Source: Curtobacterium sp. MCSS17_007 (GTDB lineage Bacteria > Actinomycetota > Actinomycetes > Actinomycetales > Microbacteriaceae). Taken from it: DNA of 64,000 nucleotides. Location of the stretch: NCBI RefSeq assembly GCF_003234175.2, contig NZ_CP126257.1, positions 2,852,001 through 2,916,000 on the forward strand, written 5' to 3'. The notes under the pieces are model-generated. The model was given only the letters and a program-made list of their open reading frames with translations, had not been told where the DNA came from and made no database searches. This document shows, piece after piece, positions 54,929 to 64,000 of this stretch. The position numbers and the translations under genes were made by a program. Positions within the stretch are counted from its first letter, which is position 1. Every line of letters starts with the position of its first letter.

Positions 54929-55822
54929 ATGACGTTCAACGAGGACTCGCAGCTCAGCGGCGGGAAGGTGCAGCGCCGCGGGCGGACCGCGGCGATCGGG
55001 GGCGGCGGTGTCGGCGTCGCGGCGATCGTGGTGTTCCTCATCGCGCAGTTCACCGGGTTCGACCTGAGCGGTGTCGTCGGTGACGGCAGCGGCACCACCC
55101 AGATCCAGCAGCAGGACGAGACGGTGCAGCCGGCCCAGGAGTGCCGGACCGGCCGCGACGCGAACCAGCGGGTCGAGTGCCGCATGGAGGGGGCCGCCGA
55201 GTCGCTCGACGACTACTGGACCGACGAGGCCCGCACGCTCGGCATCTCGTACACGACACCCGGCTTCGTGCTCTTCGACGGGTCGACCGGGACCGGCTGC
55301 GGCCAGGCCTCGGCGGCGACCGGCCCGTTCTACTGCCCGCCGGACCGCTCGATCTTCCTCGACACCGCGTTCTACGACGACCTGCAGTCGCAGTACGGCT
55401 CGTCGGGCGGTCCGCTCGCGCAGATGTACGTCGTCGCGCACGAGTGGGGCCACCACGTGCAGCAGCTCCAGGGCACCTTCGCGGACACCGACCGCTCGGG
55501 GACGGGCGCGTCGTCGGGCAGTGTCCGCGTCGAGCTGCAGGCCGACTGCTACGCGGGCGCCTGGGTCGGGTCGGCCGCCACGACCGAGGACGCGAACGGC
55601 GAGACGTTCTTCGAGCCCGTCACCCGGTCGCAGATCGCCGACGCCCTGTCCGCCGCGAGCGCCGTCGGCGACGACAGCATCCAGGAGCGGGCGACGGGGC
55701 GCGTGGACCCGGACTCGTTCACGCACGGGTCGAGCGCGCAGCGGCAGGCCTGGTTCACCCGCGGCTACGAGCGCGGCGCGACCGCGTGCGACACGTTCAG
55801 CGTGCCCGGTTCGTCGCTCTGA
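54929..55822 (+). CDS. Neutral zinc metallopeptidase (YpfJ-like)
   Basis: Protein of 297 residues from ATG 54929. A membrane anchor at about 22-42 precedes an external domain with the zinc motif VVAHEWGHHVQQ (His171, Glu172, His175) and further conserved VELQADCYAGAW (third ligand region), GRVDPDSFTHGSSAQRQAWF. Cysteines outside the motif may form disulfides. Substrate unknown; the family is secreted. Ends at a hairpin shared with the next gene. Confidence 0.93.
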   Translation: MTFNEDSQLSGGKVQRRGRTAAIGGGGVGVAAIVVFLIAQFTGFDLSGVVGDGSGTTQIQQQDETVQPAQECRTGRDANQRVECRMEGAAESLDDYWTDEARTLGISYTTPGFVLFDGSTGTGCGQASAATGPFYCPPDRSIFLDTAFYDDLQSQYGSSGGPLAQMYVVAHEWGHHVQQLQGTFADTDRSGTGASSGSVRVELQADCYAGAWVGSAATTEDANGETFFEPVTRSQIADALSAASAVGDDSIQERATGRVDPDSFTHGSSAQRQAWFTRGYERGATACDTFSVPGSSL

Positions 55823-55832
55823 CCGACGGCCC

Positions 55833-55881
55833 GATGCACGGGAGGCTCCCCACCGGTCTGGTGGGGAGCCTCCCGTGCATC
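55833..55881. terminator. Bidirectional hairpin with GGGAGGC arm between convergent genes
   Basis: Perfect 22-bp inverted repeat (55833-55854 with 55860-55881), loop GGTCT, between the zinc-peptidase stop (55822) and the DsbA-like stop (55904). Shares the GGGAGGC stretch of the larger hairpin family but lacks the full decamer. Confidence 0.88.
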
Positions 55882-55903
55882 GGCGGCCGAGTGACCGCGC
55901 GGG

Positions 55904-56836
55904 TCAGTCGTCCGTCGCGCTCGCGGACGGCGTGCTGCTCGGCGAGCGCGTCGACGACGGGGTCGGCGTCGGCGTCGCGCCCGTCGTGCCGGCGGCCGAG
56001 AGCACGAACGTGCGGAAGTCGTCGTTCGTGATCGGCGAGGTCAGCTCGTACTGCTTGCCGTTCACCAGGACGAGGGGCGGCCCGGGGAACTCGCTCAGCG
56101 ACGATCCGGGGATGTCCCCGTCCGTCACCGCGGTGGTCTGCTCGTCCACCCACTTGGCGTAGGTCTGGTCCTCGATGCAGTCGCGGATCGCCGACCGGTC
56201 CTGCACGCCGTCGACGCCCGTCACGAGCTGCTGGAGCTGCGCGTCGGTGAGCCCGGACGTGCCCTGCTCCGGCTGCCGGGCGAAGAGCGCCTGGTTCACG
56301 GCCCAGAACCGGTCCGGCGAGCGGTCGGCGACGCACGCGGCGGCGTTCGCGGCGCGCAGCGAGTACTTGGTGCCCTGCGAGCGGTTCGTCAGGACGGCGA
56401 CCGGGTGCACGTCGACGGTCGCGGCACCGGAGTCGACCAGGCTGGCGATGTAGTCACCGTTGGCCTCCTCGAACTGCGCGCAGGTGTCGCAGAGGTAGTC
56501 CACGTACATCGTGATGCGCACCGCGCCGGAACCGTCGGTCGCACTCGGCGACGGGGTTCCCGAGGGGTCGACGGCCTTCAGGTCCTGCCCGATGGTGATG
56601 CCGCCCTGCGACATCGTGGCGGGGCCGGGACCGGCGGGCTTCACCGAGTCGACGAGCACGAGCGTCACGACCGCGACGGCCGCCAGGAGCACGACACCGA
56701 GACCGATCTGCAGGCCCAGGCGCGTCCCGCGCTGCCGACGCTTCTGCTGGGCCCGTGCACGTTGGGCCCGCTGGCGTGCGGCCTCTCGTCGTTCGTTCCG
56801 CGCGGCGCGGGCGTCACCCTCGGGGAGGTTGGTCAT
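55904..56836 (-). CDS. DsbA-family thioredoxin-like membrane protein
   Basis: Protein of 310 residues from ATG 56836. A basic N-terminus, membrane anchor (about 39-62), and an external thioredoxin domain with CDTC (Cys116/Cys119, YVDYLCDTCAQFEE), a cis-Pro-containing GGKQYEL and a Pro/Ser/Thr-rich tail. It probably makes or reduces disulfides outside the cell; targets unknown. The 248-bp gap to the ABC ATPase holds their divergent promoters. Confidence 0.9.
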   Translation of the reverse strand: MTNLPEGDARAARNERREAARQRAQRARAQQKRRQRGTRLGLQIGLGVVLLAAVAVVTLVLVDSVKPAGPGPATMSQGGITIGQDLKAVDPSGTPSPSATDGSGAVRITMYVDYLCDTCAQFEEANGDYIASLVDSGAATVDVHPVAVLTNRSQGTKYSLRAANAAACVADRSPDRFWAVNQALFARQPEQGTSGLTDAQLQQLVTGVDGVQDRSAIRDCIEDQTYAKWVDEQTTAVTDGDIPGSSLSEFPGPPLVLVNGKQYELTSPITNDDFRTFVLSAAGTTGATPTPTPSSTRSPSSTPSASATDD

Positions 56837-57084
56837 GCGTCGATGGTCCTCACGTAGTTGCCTGCCGTCCGCTCGGGCTCCCCCGGACGCCGGACGGACC
56901 CGCCGATCGTAGTGGTCCTTCCTGGGACCAGCCAACCAGGTCCCCCGGGCACTGGCGCCGGACGGCGAAGTCGTGTTGTATGAGCAGCGATGGTCGACGG
57001 CGACCATCCGGGGCCCCCACGGGCAACCGCTTCACTACGGATCGTCCGGCACGTACCTGCCGGTGAAGGAAGGACCGAACGCTC

Positions 57085-58185
57085 ATGGCGTCCGTCACCT
57101 ACGACAAGGCAACCCGTCTCTACCCCGGAGGCACCCGCCCCGCGGTCGACTCCCTCGACCTGGACATCGCCGACGGCGAGTTCCTCGTCCTCGTCGGCCC
57201 CTCGGGCTGCGGCAAGTCCACCTCCCTGCGCATGCTCGCCGGCCTCGAAGAGGTCAACTCGGGTGCGATCCGCATCGGCGAGCGTGACGTCACCGACGTC
57301 CCGCCGAAGGACCGCGACATCGCGATGGTGTTCCAGAACTACGCGCTCTACCCGCACATGACCGTCGCCGAGAACATGGGCTTCGCGCTCAAGATCGCCG
57401 GTGTCGGCAAGGAGGAGCGCGCCACCCGCGTGCAGGAGGCCGCGAAGCTCCTCGACCTCGAGCAGTACCTCGGCCGAAAGCCGAAGGCGCTCTCCGGTGG
57501 TCAGCGTCAGCGCGTCGCGATGGGCCGTGCGATCGTCCGTCAGCCGCAGGTGTTCCTCATGGACGAGCCGCTGTCGAACCTCGACGCCAAGCTCCGCGTC
57601 CAGACCCGCACCCAGATCGCCTCGCTGCAGCGCCGCCTCGGCGTCACCACGGTCTACGTCACGCACGACCAGACCGAGGCGCTCACCATGGGCGACCGCA
57701 TCGCGGTGCTCAAGGACGGCATCCTGCAGCAGGTCGGCACCCCGCGCGACCTGTACGAGAAGCCGAACAACGTGTTCGTCGCCGGCTTCATCGGCTCGCC
57801 TGCCATGAACCTCCTGCCGGCGGACGTCGTCGAGGGCGGGATCAAGTTCGGCACGCTGAACCACCCGCTCGACCGCGACACCCTGTCGAACGCCCGCTCC
57901 GGCTCGATCACGGTCGGCATCCGCCCTGAGGACGTCATCGTCTCGACCTCGGGCGAGGGCCTGCCGGTCACGGTCGACGTCGTCGAGGAGCTCGGCGCCG
58001 ACGGCTACCTGTACGGTCACGCCGACGTGAACGGCCAGCGCGCCGACATCGTCGCCCGTGTCGACGGCCGTTCGCACCCGTCGATCGGTGACACGATCGT
58101 CATCGCACCGAAGCAGGGCCACGTGCACGCGTTCGACACCGAGTCGGGCGAGCGCCTCGACGACAAGGCCGTCGTCAGCGCGTAA
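57085..58185 (+). CDS. MalK/MsmK/UgpC-type ABC transporter ATP-binding protein
   Basis: Protein of 366 residues. Walker A GPSGCGKST, Q-loop VFQNYALYPHM, signature LSGGQRQRVAMGRA, Walker B LMDEPLSNLDAKLR and the TOBE C-terminal domain (about 230-366) are all present. It energises a carbohydrate importer, whose permease and binding protein are not in the window, so it is probably a shared ATPase such as MsmK. RBS GAAGGAAG upstream. Confidence 0.95.
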   Translation: MASVTYDKATRLYPGGTRPAVDSLDLDIADGEFLVLVGPSGCGKSTSLRMLAGLEEVNSGAIRIGERDVTDVPPKDRDIAMVFQNYALYPHMTVAENMGFALKIAGVGKEERATRVQEAAKLLDLEQYLGRKPKALSGGQRQRVAMGRAIVRQPQVFLMDEPLSNLDAKLRVQTRTQIASLQRRLGVTTVYVTHDQTEALTMGDRIAVLKDGILQQVGTPRDLYEKPNNVFVAGFIGSPAMNLLPADVVEGGIKFGTLNHPLDRDTLSNARSGSITVGIRPEDVIVSTSGEGLPVTVDVVEELGADGYLYGHADVNGQRADIVARVDGRSHPSIGDTIVIAPKQGHVHAFDTESGERLDDKAVVSA

Positions 58186-58199
58186 CGACGGAACAGTCG

Positions 58200-58239
58200 G
58201 ACAGGAGGCGCGGTGCCAGCTGGCACCGCGCCTCCCGTC
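58200..58239 (+). terminator. GACGGGAGGC-family hairpin after the MalK-type gene
   Basis: 16-bp perfect core (58204-58219 with 58220-58235), extended to 58200-58239 with one mismatch. The left arm reads GACAGGAGGC, the right arm GCCTCCCGTC. It lies 15 bp past the stop. Confidence 0.85.
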
Positions 58240-58288
58240 TGTCAGACCGCCGCACCGACACCGGCCACCGCACCGACAGGAACCAACC

Positions 58289-59593
58289 GTGCCCGACTCC
58301 CTCTCCATCACCGCCGCGACCGTCGACCCGGGGCTGCTCGACCTCCCATGGGACCTGCCGCTCGAGGACTGGCCGGACGACGTCATCGTCGCGCTGCCGA
58401 AGGGCATCTCGCGACACCTGGTGCGCTTCGTGCACCTGAGCGGGTACGTCGCCGCGGTGAAGGAGACCGGCGAGGAGGTCGCGCGGAGCGAGTACGAGAT
58501 GCTCCGCACGCTGCAGCGCATGGACGTGCCCTGCGTCGACCCGGTCGCCGTCATCACGAACCGCGTCGACGCGGACGGCGAGCCGCTCCACCCGGTGCTC
58601 GTGACCCGGCACCTGCGGTTCTCGCTGCCGTACCGCGCGCTCTACTCGCAGACGCTCCGCCCGGACACCGCCACGCGTCTCGTCGACGCCCTGGCGCTGC
58701 TGCTCGTCCGTCTGCACGTCATCGGCTTCTACTGGGGAGACGTGTCGCTGTCGAACACGCTGTTCCGTCGCGACGCGGGCGCCTTCGCTGCGTACCTCGT
58801 CGACGCCGAGACCGGCAAGCTCTACCCGGGCGGCCTGTCGAACGGGCAGCGTGAGAACGACCTCGAGGTCGCCCGGGTGAACATCGCGGGCGAGCTGCTG
58901 GACCTCGAGGCGGGCGGTCGCCTCGACGAGAACGCCGACCCCGTCGACGTGTCGAACCGGATCGTCGCGCAGTACCGGACGCTCTGGAAGGAACTCACCG
59001 GCACCGAGCAGTTCGACGTGAAGGAGCGCTGGCGCATCAACGACCGCGTCGAGCGGCTCAACGCGCTCGGGTTCGACATCGAGGAGCTCTCGATCCACAC
59101 GACCGAGGGCGGTTCGCAGGTGCGGATCCAACCGAAGGTCGTCGACGCCGGTCACCACCAGCGTCGGCTGCTGCGCCTGACCGGGCTCGACGCCGGCGAG
59201 AACCAGGCCCGGCGGCTCCTCAACGACCTCGACGCGTACCGGGCGCGCAACGGGCGGGACCAGCTCGACGAGGAGATGGTGGCGCACGAGTGGGTGTCGC
59301 GGGTCTTCGAGCCCGTCGTCCGCTCGATCCCCCGCGACCTGCGTGGGCGCCTCGAGCCGGCAGAGGTCTTCCACGAGCTGCTCGAGCACCGCTGGTACAT
59401 GTCCCAGGAGGAGGAGCGCTCCGTCTCGCTGCCCGAGGCCACGACCGCCTACATCAACGACGTGCTCCGCCACCGCCGTGACGAGCGCCTCCTCATCGAC
59501 CCGCCGACGTCGTCGATGACGCTGCCGATCCCGGTGGTCGACGGCGATGAGGCGGACGAGGACGACGTCGAGGACTGGCGCGCCTCGGTCTGA
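58289..59593 (+). CDS. DUF4032 protein (kinase-like fold)
   Basis: Protein of 434 residues from GTG 58289. The central HVIGFYWGDVSLSNTLFRRDAGAFAAYLVDAETGKL resembles the catalytic loop and DFG-like segment of small-molecule kinases of the lipopolysaccharide-kinase type, and the N-terminal VKETGEEVARSEYEMLRTLQRMDVPCVDPVAV suits the ATP lobe. The C-terminal DUF4032 part (HEWVSRVFEPVVRSI) follows. Substrate unknown. Convergent with rlmB across a hairpin. Confidence 0.85.
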   Translation: MPDSLSITAATVDPGLLDLPWDLPLEDWPDDVIVALPKGISRHLVRFVHLSGYVAAVKETGEEVARSEYEMLRTLQRMDVPCVDPVAVITNRVDADGEPLHPVLVTRHLRFSLPYRALYSQTLRPDTATRLVDALALLLVRLHVIGFYWGDVSLSNTLFRRDAGAFAAYLVDAETGKLYPGGLSNGQRENDLEVARVNIAGELLDLEAGGRLDENADPVDVSNRIVAQYRTLWKELTGTEQFDVKERWRINDRVERLNALGFDIEELSIHTTEGGSQVRIQPKVVDAGHHQRRLLRLTGLDAGENQARRLLNDLDAYRARNGRDQLDEEMVAHEWVSRVFEPVVRSIPRDLRGRLEPAEVFHELLEHRWYMSQEEERSVSLPEATTAYINDVLRHRRDERLLIDPPTSSMTLPIPVVDGDEADEDDVEDWRASV

Positions 59594-59731
59594 CCGTCCC
59601 GTCGCCCGCGCCCGTGCCTGGGCGAGCGGGCGAGATCCGTCACGCTCGGCCTCGCTGGACGACGGGTTCCGCCCGCTCGGCGTCGGTCACGCGGCGCGCC
59701 CTGCCCGCTCACGGGGCGGCCGCCGGACGGA

Positions 59732-59776
59732 CTGGAGGCCCGGTGCCGGTCTCACGGACCGGCACCGGGCCTCCAG
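59732..59776. terminator. Bidirectional hairpin between DUF4032 and rlmB
   Basis: Perfect 20-bp inverted repeat (59732-59751 with 59757-59776), loop TCACG, between convergent stops at 59593 and 59807. It carries GGAGGC and GGTGCC but not the full decamer. Confidence 0.85.
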
Positions 59777-59806
59777 GTGGTCGAGCGGGCGCGCGCAGCG
59801 CCCCCG

Positions 59807-60817
59807 CTACTCGGCGCGACGGCGCCGGGCGACCTCCCACAGGGTGACGCTCGCGGCGATGCCGGCGTTGAGGGACTCGGTCGCGCTCGAGATCGGGATC
59901 GAGACGATCGCGTCGCAGGTCTCGGTCACCAGGCGCGACAGGCCCTTCCCCTCGGAACCGACGACGATCACGATCGGACGGTCGGCGAGCTCGAGGGCGT
60001 CGAGCTCGACGTCCCCGTCCCCGTCGAGGCCGAGCACGAACAGCCCCATGGACTTCAGCGACTTGAGGGTCTGCGTCAGGTTCGGTGCCATCGCGACGGG
60101 CGTCCGGGCAGCGGCACCGGCGCTCGTCTTCCACGCCGACGCGGTCACACCCACCGAGCGGCGCTGCGGCACGATGACGCCGTGCCCACCGAAGGCCGCG
60201 GTCGAGCGGATGATCGCTCCGAGGTTCCGCGGGTCGGTGATGCCGTCGAGTGCCACCATGAGCGGCACCTGGTCGCGGGAGAACGCCCGCTCGGCGATGT
60301 CCTCGGCGACGGCGTACTCGTACGCCGGCACCTTGAGCGCGACGCCCTGGTGCACGCTGTCGTGCCCCGTGATGCGGTCGAGCTCCGGCCGCATGATCTC
60401 CATGATCGGCACGCCGCGGTGGTTCGCCAGCGCCAGGATCTCCTTGACGCGGTCGTCGACCTCGATGCGTGCGGCGACGTAGAGCGTCGTCGACGGGGTC
60501 TTCGTGCGGAGCGCCTCGAGCACCGAGTTGCGCCCGGTCACGAGCTCCGAGTCGTCGGTCTTCCGCTGGGGCGGTCGGCTCGACCGCTGCTGCGGCGAGC
60601 TCGAGGCACCGTGGCGACCGCGGGCGGCGTCGAGCCGCTCCTTCGCCGCCTTGCGCTTGCCGGCGGGGTGGTACGGGCGGTCCTCGGCCTTCGGCGTGGG
60701 CTTGCGACCCTCGAGCGCCTGCGCGCCCTGACCGCCGGAGCCGACCTGCTTGTTGCCCTTGCGGCCGGAGCGGACGGCGCCGGGCCGACCCTTCTTGCTC
60801 CCCGAGACGTTCTTCAT
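59807..60817 (-). CDS. rlmB: 23S rRNA (guanosine-2'-O-)-methyltransferase RlmB
   Basis: Protein of 336 residues. A Lys/Arg/Gly-rich N-terminal extension of about 85 residues precedes the SpoU core: motif 1 GITDPRNLGAIIRSTAAFG, motif 2 VVGSEGKGLSRL and motif 3 IPISSATESLNAGIAASVTL, the knotted SAM site. It methylates G2251 of 23S rRNA. The basic extension is usual in actinobacteria. Last gene of the carD-ispDF-cysS-rlmB operon, 28 bp after cysS. Confidence 0.96.
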   Translation of the reverse strand: MKNVSGSKKGRPGAVRSGRKGNKQVGSGGQGAQALEGRKPTPKAEDRPYHPAGKRKAAKERLDAARGRHGASSSPQQRSSRPPQRKTDDSELVTGRNSVLEALRTKTPSTTLYVAARIEVDDRVKEILALANHRGVPIMEIMRPELDRITGHDSVHQGVALKVPAYEYAVAEDIAERAFSRDQVPLMVALDGITDPRNLGAIIRSTAAFGGHGVIVPQRRSVGVTASAWKTSAGAAARTPVAMAPNLTQTLKSLKSMGLFVLGLDGDGDVELDALELADRPIVIVVGSEGKGLSRLVTETCDAIVSIPISSATESLNAGIAASVTLWEVARRRRAE

Positions 60818-60845
60818 TGCTCTCTCCTGTCCGGCACGGCCGTTG

Positions 60846-62255
60846 TCAGGCGATGCTCCAGCGTGTTCCTGCTGCGGTGTCCTCGATGGTGATCCCCGCG
60901 GATGCGAGGTCGTCCCGCACCCGGTCCGCCGTGGCGAAGTCGCGTGCCGCACGGGCGTCGGCGCGCTCCTGCACGAGGCGGTCGACGAGCGCGGCGAGCG
61001 GTGCGGCCGAGACGTCCTGCGCACCACCGGACCAGTGGGCCGCTCGCGGGTCGATGCCGAGGACCTCGACCATCGCGGCCACCTGATGGTACGCGGTCCC
61101 GAGCGCTTCCGCATCGTCGGCGTCGAGCGCGGCGTTCCCGGCGCGCACCGTCTCGTGCAGCACGGCGAGGGCCTGGGGCACCGCGAGGTCGTCGTCCATC
61201 GCCGCCGCGAAGGCCTCGGGCACGGACGGGGCGTCGCGCAGGACGACGCCCTCGAGTCGCCCTCCGGCCCGTGCGAGGAAGCCCTCGATGCGGTCGTACG
61301 CCGCCTCGGCCTCGGTCAACGAACCGTCGTGGTGGTCGATCGACGACCGGTAGTGTGCGGCACCGAGGAAGTACCGGACGACCGCCGGACGGGCCGAGCC
61401 GAGGAAGTCGGCGGCGAAGATCGAGTTGCCGAGCGACTTCGACATCTTCTGCCCCTCGACCGTGACGAGCCCGTTGTGCAGCCAGTACGACGCGAACGCG
61501 TCACCGGCCGCGGTCGACTGCGCGAGCTCGTTCTCGTGGTGCGGGAAGCGCAGGTCGAGTCCGCCGCCGTGGATGTCGAAGGCCGGGCCGAGGTACCGCC
61601 GCGACATCGCCGAGCACTCGATGTGCCACCCCGGGCGCCCGGGACCCCACGGGGAGTCCCACGTGGCCGTCGTCGGCTCGCCCGGCTTCGCGCCCTTCCA
61701 GAGCGCGAAGTCCCGGGGGTCGCGCTTGCCCCGTGGGTCGGCGTCGGCCGCCTCGACCATGTCCTCGCGGCGCTGCCGGGTCAGGGCGCCGTACGGCTCC
61801 CAGCTGCCGGTGTCGAAGTAGACGTCGCCCGAGCCGTCGGCCGCCGCGTAGGCGTGGCCGCGCTCGATCAGCCGCTCGATGATCTCGTGCATCTGCGGCA
61901 CGCTCGCCGTCGCGCGGGGCTCGTACGTCGGCGCGAGGATGCCGAGCGCGTCGTACGCGGCGGTGAACTCGCGCTCGACGCGGTACGCCCGGGCGAACCA
62001 CTGCTCGTCGGTGCCCGCCGCGAGGTCGAGCACCTTGTCGTCGATGTCGGTGACGTTCCGCACGAGGGTCACCCGGTACCCGCGGTACGTCAGCCAGCGC
62101 CGCCAGATGTCGTAGACCAGGGCGGAGCGCAGGTGCCCGATGTGCGGCGACGACTGCACCGTCGGCCCGCACACGTACATGCTCACCTGTCCGTCGACCA
62201 GGGGGACGAGGTCGACGACGGCTGCGGCGCGGGAGTCGTACAGGCGAACGGTCAC
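60846..62255 (-). CDS. cysS: Cysteinyl-tRNA synthetase
   Basis: Protein of 469 residues. Class Ia synthetase: HIGH-like [15 protein letters not shown], the zinc-binding Cys region (SAM..CYE equivalent in HIECSAM), KMSKS ([10 protein letters not shown]), and [13 protein letters not shown]. Joins cysteine to tRNA-Cys. It begins 18 bp after the ispDF stop. Confidence 0.98.
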   Translation of the reverse strand: MTVRLYDSRAAAVVDLVPLVDGQVSMYVCGPTVQSSPHIGHLRSALVYDIWRRWLTYRGYRVTLVRNVTDIDDKVLDLAAGTDEQWFARAYRVEREFTAAYDALGILAPTYEPRATASVPQMHEIIERLIERGHAYAAADGSGDVYFDTGSWEPYGALTRQRREDMVEAADADPRGKRDPRDFALWKGAKPGEPTTATWDSPWGPGRPGWHIECSAMSRRYLGPAFDIHGGGLDLRFPHHENELAQSTAAGDAFASYWLHNGLVTVEGQKMSKSLGNSIFAADFLGSARPAVVRYFLGAAHYRSSIDHHDGSLTEAEAAYDRIEGFLARAGGRLEGVVLRDAPSVPEAFAAAMDDDLAVPQALAVLHETVRAGNAALDADDAEALGTAYHQVAAMVEVLGIDPRAAHWSGGAQDVSAAPLAALVDRLVQERADARAARDFATADRVRDDLASAGITIEDTAAGTRWSIA

Positions 62256-62272
62256 GCCCCAAGCCTAGGACG

Positions 62273-63442
62273 TCAGGCCGGTCGGACGACGGCCGTCGCG
62301 ATCGCGGCGAGCCCCTCACCGCGCCCGGTCATGCCGAGGCCGTCCGTGGTGGTGCCGGACACCGCGACGGGAGCGCCGACGACCGCGCCCAGGGCCGCCT
62401 GCATCTCGTCGCGCCGGGCGCCGATGCGCGGGCGGTTCCCGATCACCTGCACCGTGACCGAGGTCGGGACGAGTCCGGCCTGCCGCAGGAGTTCGACGGC
62501 CCCGCGGACGAAGACGTCGCCGGCGGCTCCGGCGTACCGCGGGTCGGACGTCCCGAAGCGCCCGCCGATGTCACCGAGGCCGCCCGCGGACAGCAGGGCG
62601 TCGCAGACCGCGTGGGCCACGGCGTCACCGTCGCTGTGCCCGGACAGACCGGGCTCGCCCGGGAAGTCGAGCAGGCCCACCCGGCACGGCGACGCCGCGT
62701 CGAAGGCGTGCACGTCGACGCCGAGGCCCACGCGCACCACCGGGGTCGGCGCCGCTGATCCGGCACGGGAGGCCACGAGCGCCTCGGCACGCGCGAGGTC
62801 CCACCTCGTGGTGATCTTGAACGCGTCCGCGTCGCCCGGCACCGTCCGGACCATGCCGCCCGCGGCGTGGAAGACGCCGGCGTCGTCGGTCTCCGAGCGC
62901 TCGGCGACCGCGTACGCCCGCCGCAGGGCGTCCAGCGGGAAGACCTGCGGGGTCTGCACCCCGACGAGCGCGGAGCGGTCCACGGTCTCGACCACGACGT
63001 CCCCCTCGACCCGCTTGACCGTGTCGGTGACGGGCAGTGCCGGCACGACGCCGTCGCCGGTCGCCCGCGCACGGGCGAACACCGCGTCGAACTGCGCTGC
63101 CGGCGTCAGGCAGCGGGCCGCGTCGTGCACGCCCACCCACTCGACACCGTCCGGGAGCGCGGCGAGGCCCGCCTGCACCGAGGCGTGCCGGTCCGCGCCA
63201 CCCGCGACGACGACGGTGAGGTTTGCCGCCGGGCCGGCGACCGCGGTCACGAGCGCGCGACACTCGTCCAGCCGGGCGGCGGGTGCGACGACCACGACGG
63301 CGGTCGGCTCCGCGAGGGTGAACACCGTCCGGACCGCGCGGGTGAGCATCAGCTCGCCGGCGACCGGGACGAACGCCTTGGCGTCCCCGATGCCGAGCCG
63401 GGTGCCGGAACCCGCCGCGACGACGACGACCGCCCTGCTCAC
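62273..63442 (-). CDS. ispDF: Bifunctional IspD/IspF
   Basis: Protein of 389 residues from GTG 63442. IspD part (about 1-228): AAGSGTRLG and [10 protein letters not shown] nucleotide motifs, KRVEGD and [14 protein letters not shown]. IspF part (about 230-389): metal ligands DVHAF and [13 protein letters not shown], and [14 protein letters not shown]. Together they convert MEP to CDP-ME and then ME-cPP. The start codon sits at the loop/stem edge of a 19-bp hairpin formed with the carD downstream region. Confidence 0.96.
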   Translation of the reverse strand: MSRAVVVVAAGSGTRLGIGDAKAFVPVAGELMLTRAVRTVFTLAEPTAVVVVAPAARLDECRALVTAVAGPAANLTVVVAGGADRHASVQAGLAALPDGVEWVGVHDAARCLTPAAQFDAVFARARATGDGVVPALPVTDTVKRVEGDVVVETVDRSALVGVQTPQVFPLDALRRAYAVAERSETDDAGVFHAAGGMVRTVPGDADAFKITTRWDLARAEALVASRAGSAAPTPVVRVGLGVDVHAFDAASPCRVGLLDFPGEPGLSGHSDGDAVAHAVCDALLSAGGLGDIGGRFGTSDPRYAGAAGDVFVRGAVELLRQAGLVPTSVTVQVIGNRPRIGARRDEMQAALGAVVGAPVAVSGTTTDGLGMTGRGEGLAAIATAVVRPA

Positions 63443-63470
63443 CCGATCGGGGAGCAGGGCGGTCGTCGTC
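63422..63470 (-). terminator. 19-bp hairpin spanning the carD 3' region and the ispDF start
   Basis: Perfect inverted repeat (63422-63440 with 63452-63470) with an 11-base loop that is itself palindromic. On the transcript the 3' arm covers the first seven codons of ispDF and the GTG lies at the loop edge, so it can act both as a carD attenuator and as a translation block for ispDF. Confidence 0.75.
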
Positions 63471-63493
63471 GTGTGGTCCAGCTGCGGTTCGCG

Positions 63494-63976
63494 CTAGGAG
63501 GCGAGGACCTCGTCGAGGACGGTCGACGCCTTGTCCTCGTCGGTCTTCTCGGCCAGCGCGAGTTCGGAGATCAGGATCTGCCGGGCCTTGGCCAGCATCC
63601 GCTTCTCACCCGCGGAGAGCCCGCGGTCCTGGTCGCGACGCCAGAGGTCGCGGACGACCTCGGACACCTTGATGACGTCGCCCGACGCCAGCTTCTCCAG
63701 GTTCGCCTTGTACCGGCGCGACCAGTTGGTGGGTTCCTCGGTGAAGGGTGCCCGCAGGACCTCGAAGACCTTGTCGAGGCCTTCCTTGCCGATGACGTCA
63801 CGGACGCCGACCAGGTCGACGTTGTCCGCCGGCACCTCGATCGTCAGGTCACCCTGCGTGACACGCAGCTTCAGGTAGACCTTTTCCTCGCCCTTGATGA
63901 CGCGCGTCTTGACTTCAGAGATGGTTGCCGCCCCGTGGTGGGGGTAGACGACGGTCTCGCCGACCTCGAATTGCAT
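63494..63976 (-). CDS. carD: CarD-family RNA-polymerase-binding regulator
   Basis: Protein of 160 residues. The N-terminal RNA-polymerase-interaction domain ([24 protein letters not shown], a Tudor-like barrel) and the helical DNA-binding domain ([47 protein letters not shown]) with the key Trp are present. It stabilises the open complex at rRNA and other promoters. It heads the ispDF-cysS-rlmB operon. Confidence 0.97.
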   Translation of the reverse strand: MQFEVGETVVYPHHGAATISEVKTRVIKGEEKVYLKLRVTQGDLTIEVPADNVDLVGVRDVIGKEGLDKVFEVLRAPFTEEPTNWSRRYKANLEKLASGDVIKVSEVVRDLWRRDQDRGLSAGEKRMLAKARQILISELALAEKTDEDKASTVLDEVLAS

Positions 63977-64000
63977 GTATCAGGCTCCGTTCCCAGGACC

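Overview
This is a contiguous piece of a high-GC actinobacterial chromosome, most likely from the family Microbacteriaceae and possibly close to Curtobacterium. The support is gene content rather than a database search: a fused IspD/IspF behind CarD, an XPB-type helicase preceded by a helicase-associated protein, a DtxR-like regulator with the DtxR metal ligands, DUF3027, DUF3263 and DUF4032 proteins, and very high GC with many GTG starts. Most of the window is housekeeping or core-accessory sequence. I see no CRISPR array, prophage, insertion sequence, rRNA or replication origin.

Layout. 1-2.3 kb: end of a membrane protein, a lipoprotein amidase and tRNA-Ala. 2.4-7.6 kb: membrane protein, acetyltransferase, galU, 5-formyl-THF cyclo-ligase, FmdB zinc ribbon, mscL and a CDP-alcohol phosphatidyltransferase. 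7.6-11.7 kb: a 1274-residue SF1-helicase/nuclease-like protein whose ATPase and nuclease motifs look degenerate. 11.8-18.3 kb: CitE-like lyase, oxidoreductases, and a polar amino-acid ABC transporter (binding protein, permease, ATPase). 18.4-23 kb: a tight operon of PrsW-like protease, adenosylhomocysteinase-like protein, amidohydrolase and cupin. I read it as a candidate S-inosylhomocysteine route for methyl-cycle salvage. 23-26.7 kb: redoxin, small stress and hypothetical proteins, a disrupted coiled-coil gene beside a 27-C homopolymer, and nadE. 26.9-33 kb: PerM-family transporter, argG, tRNA-Arg, epoxide hydrolase, HNH endonuclease and NlpC/P60 hydrolase. 33-43 kb: DtxR-like repressor, serC, DUF3027/cold-shock pair, XPB helicase pair, and a two-component system. 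43-46.4 kb: a DUF559 nuclease-like gene flanked by dispersed repeats, a groEL with two CIRCE operators, and cspA. 46.5-57 kb: LytR_C, DUF3263, DUF2332, GNAT, msrB, tRNA-Thr, aldo/keto reductase, hydrolase, NnrE-like epimerase, DUF2090, glycerol dehydrogenase, zinc peptidase and a DsbA-like thioredoxin. 57-64 kb: MalK-type ATPase, DUF4032, and the carD-ispDF-cysS-rlmB operon.

Three things stand out beyond ordinary annotation. First is the AhcY-like/deaminase operon. Its AhcY-like protein keeps the NAD site and the catalytic Lys/Asp/Asn, but residues expected at the adenine pocket differ. Second, the decamer GACGGGAGGC recurs as inverted pairs that form 3'-end hairpins, and also as single copies inside genes. 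That arrangement resembles DNA-uptake sequences in other bacteria. Third is the large helicase-nuclease-like protein with an intact frame but eroded catalytic motifs. Family assignments below come from reading motifs by eye.
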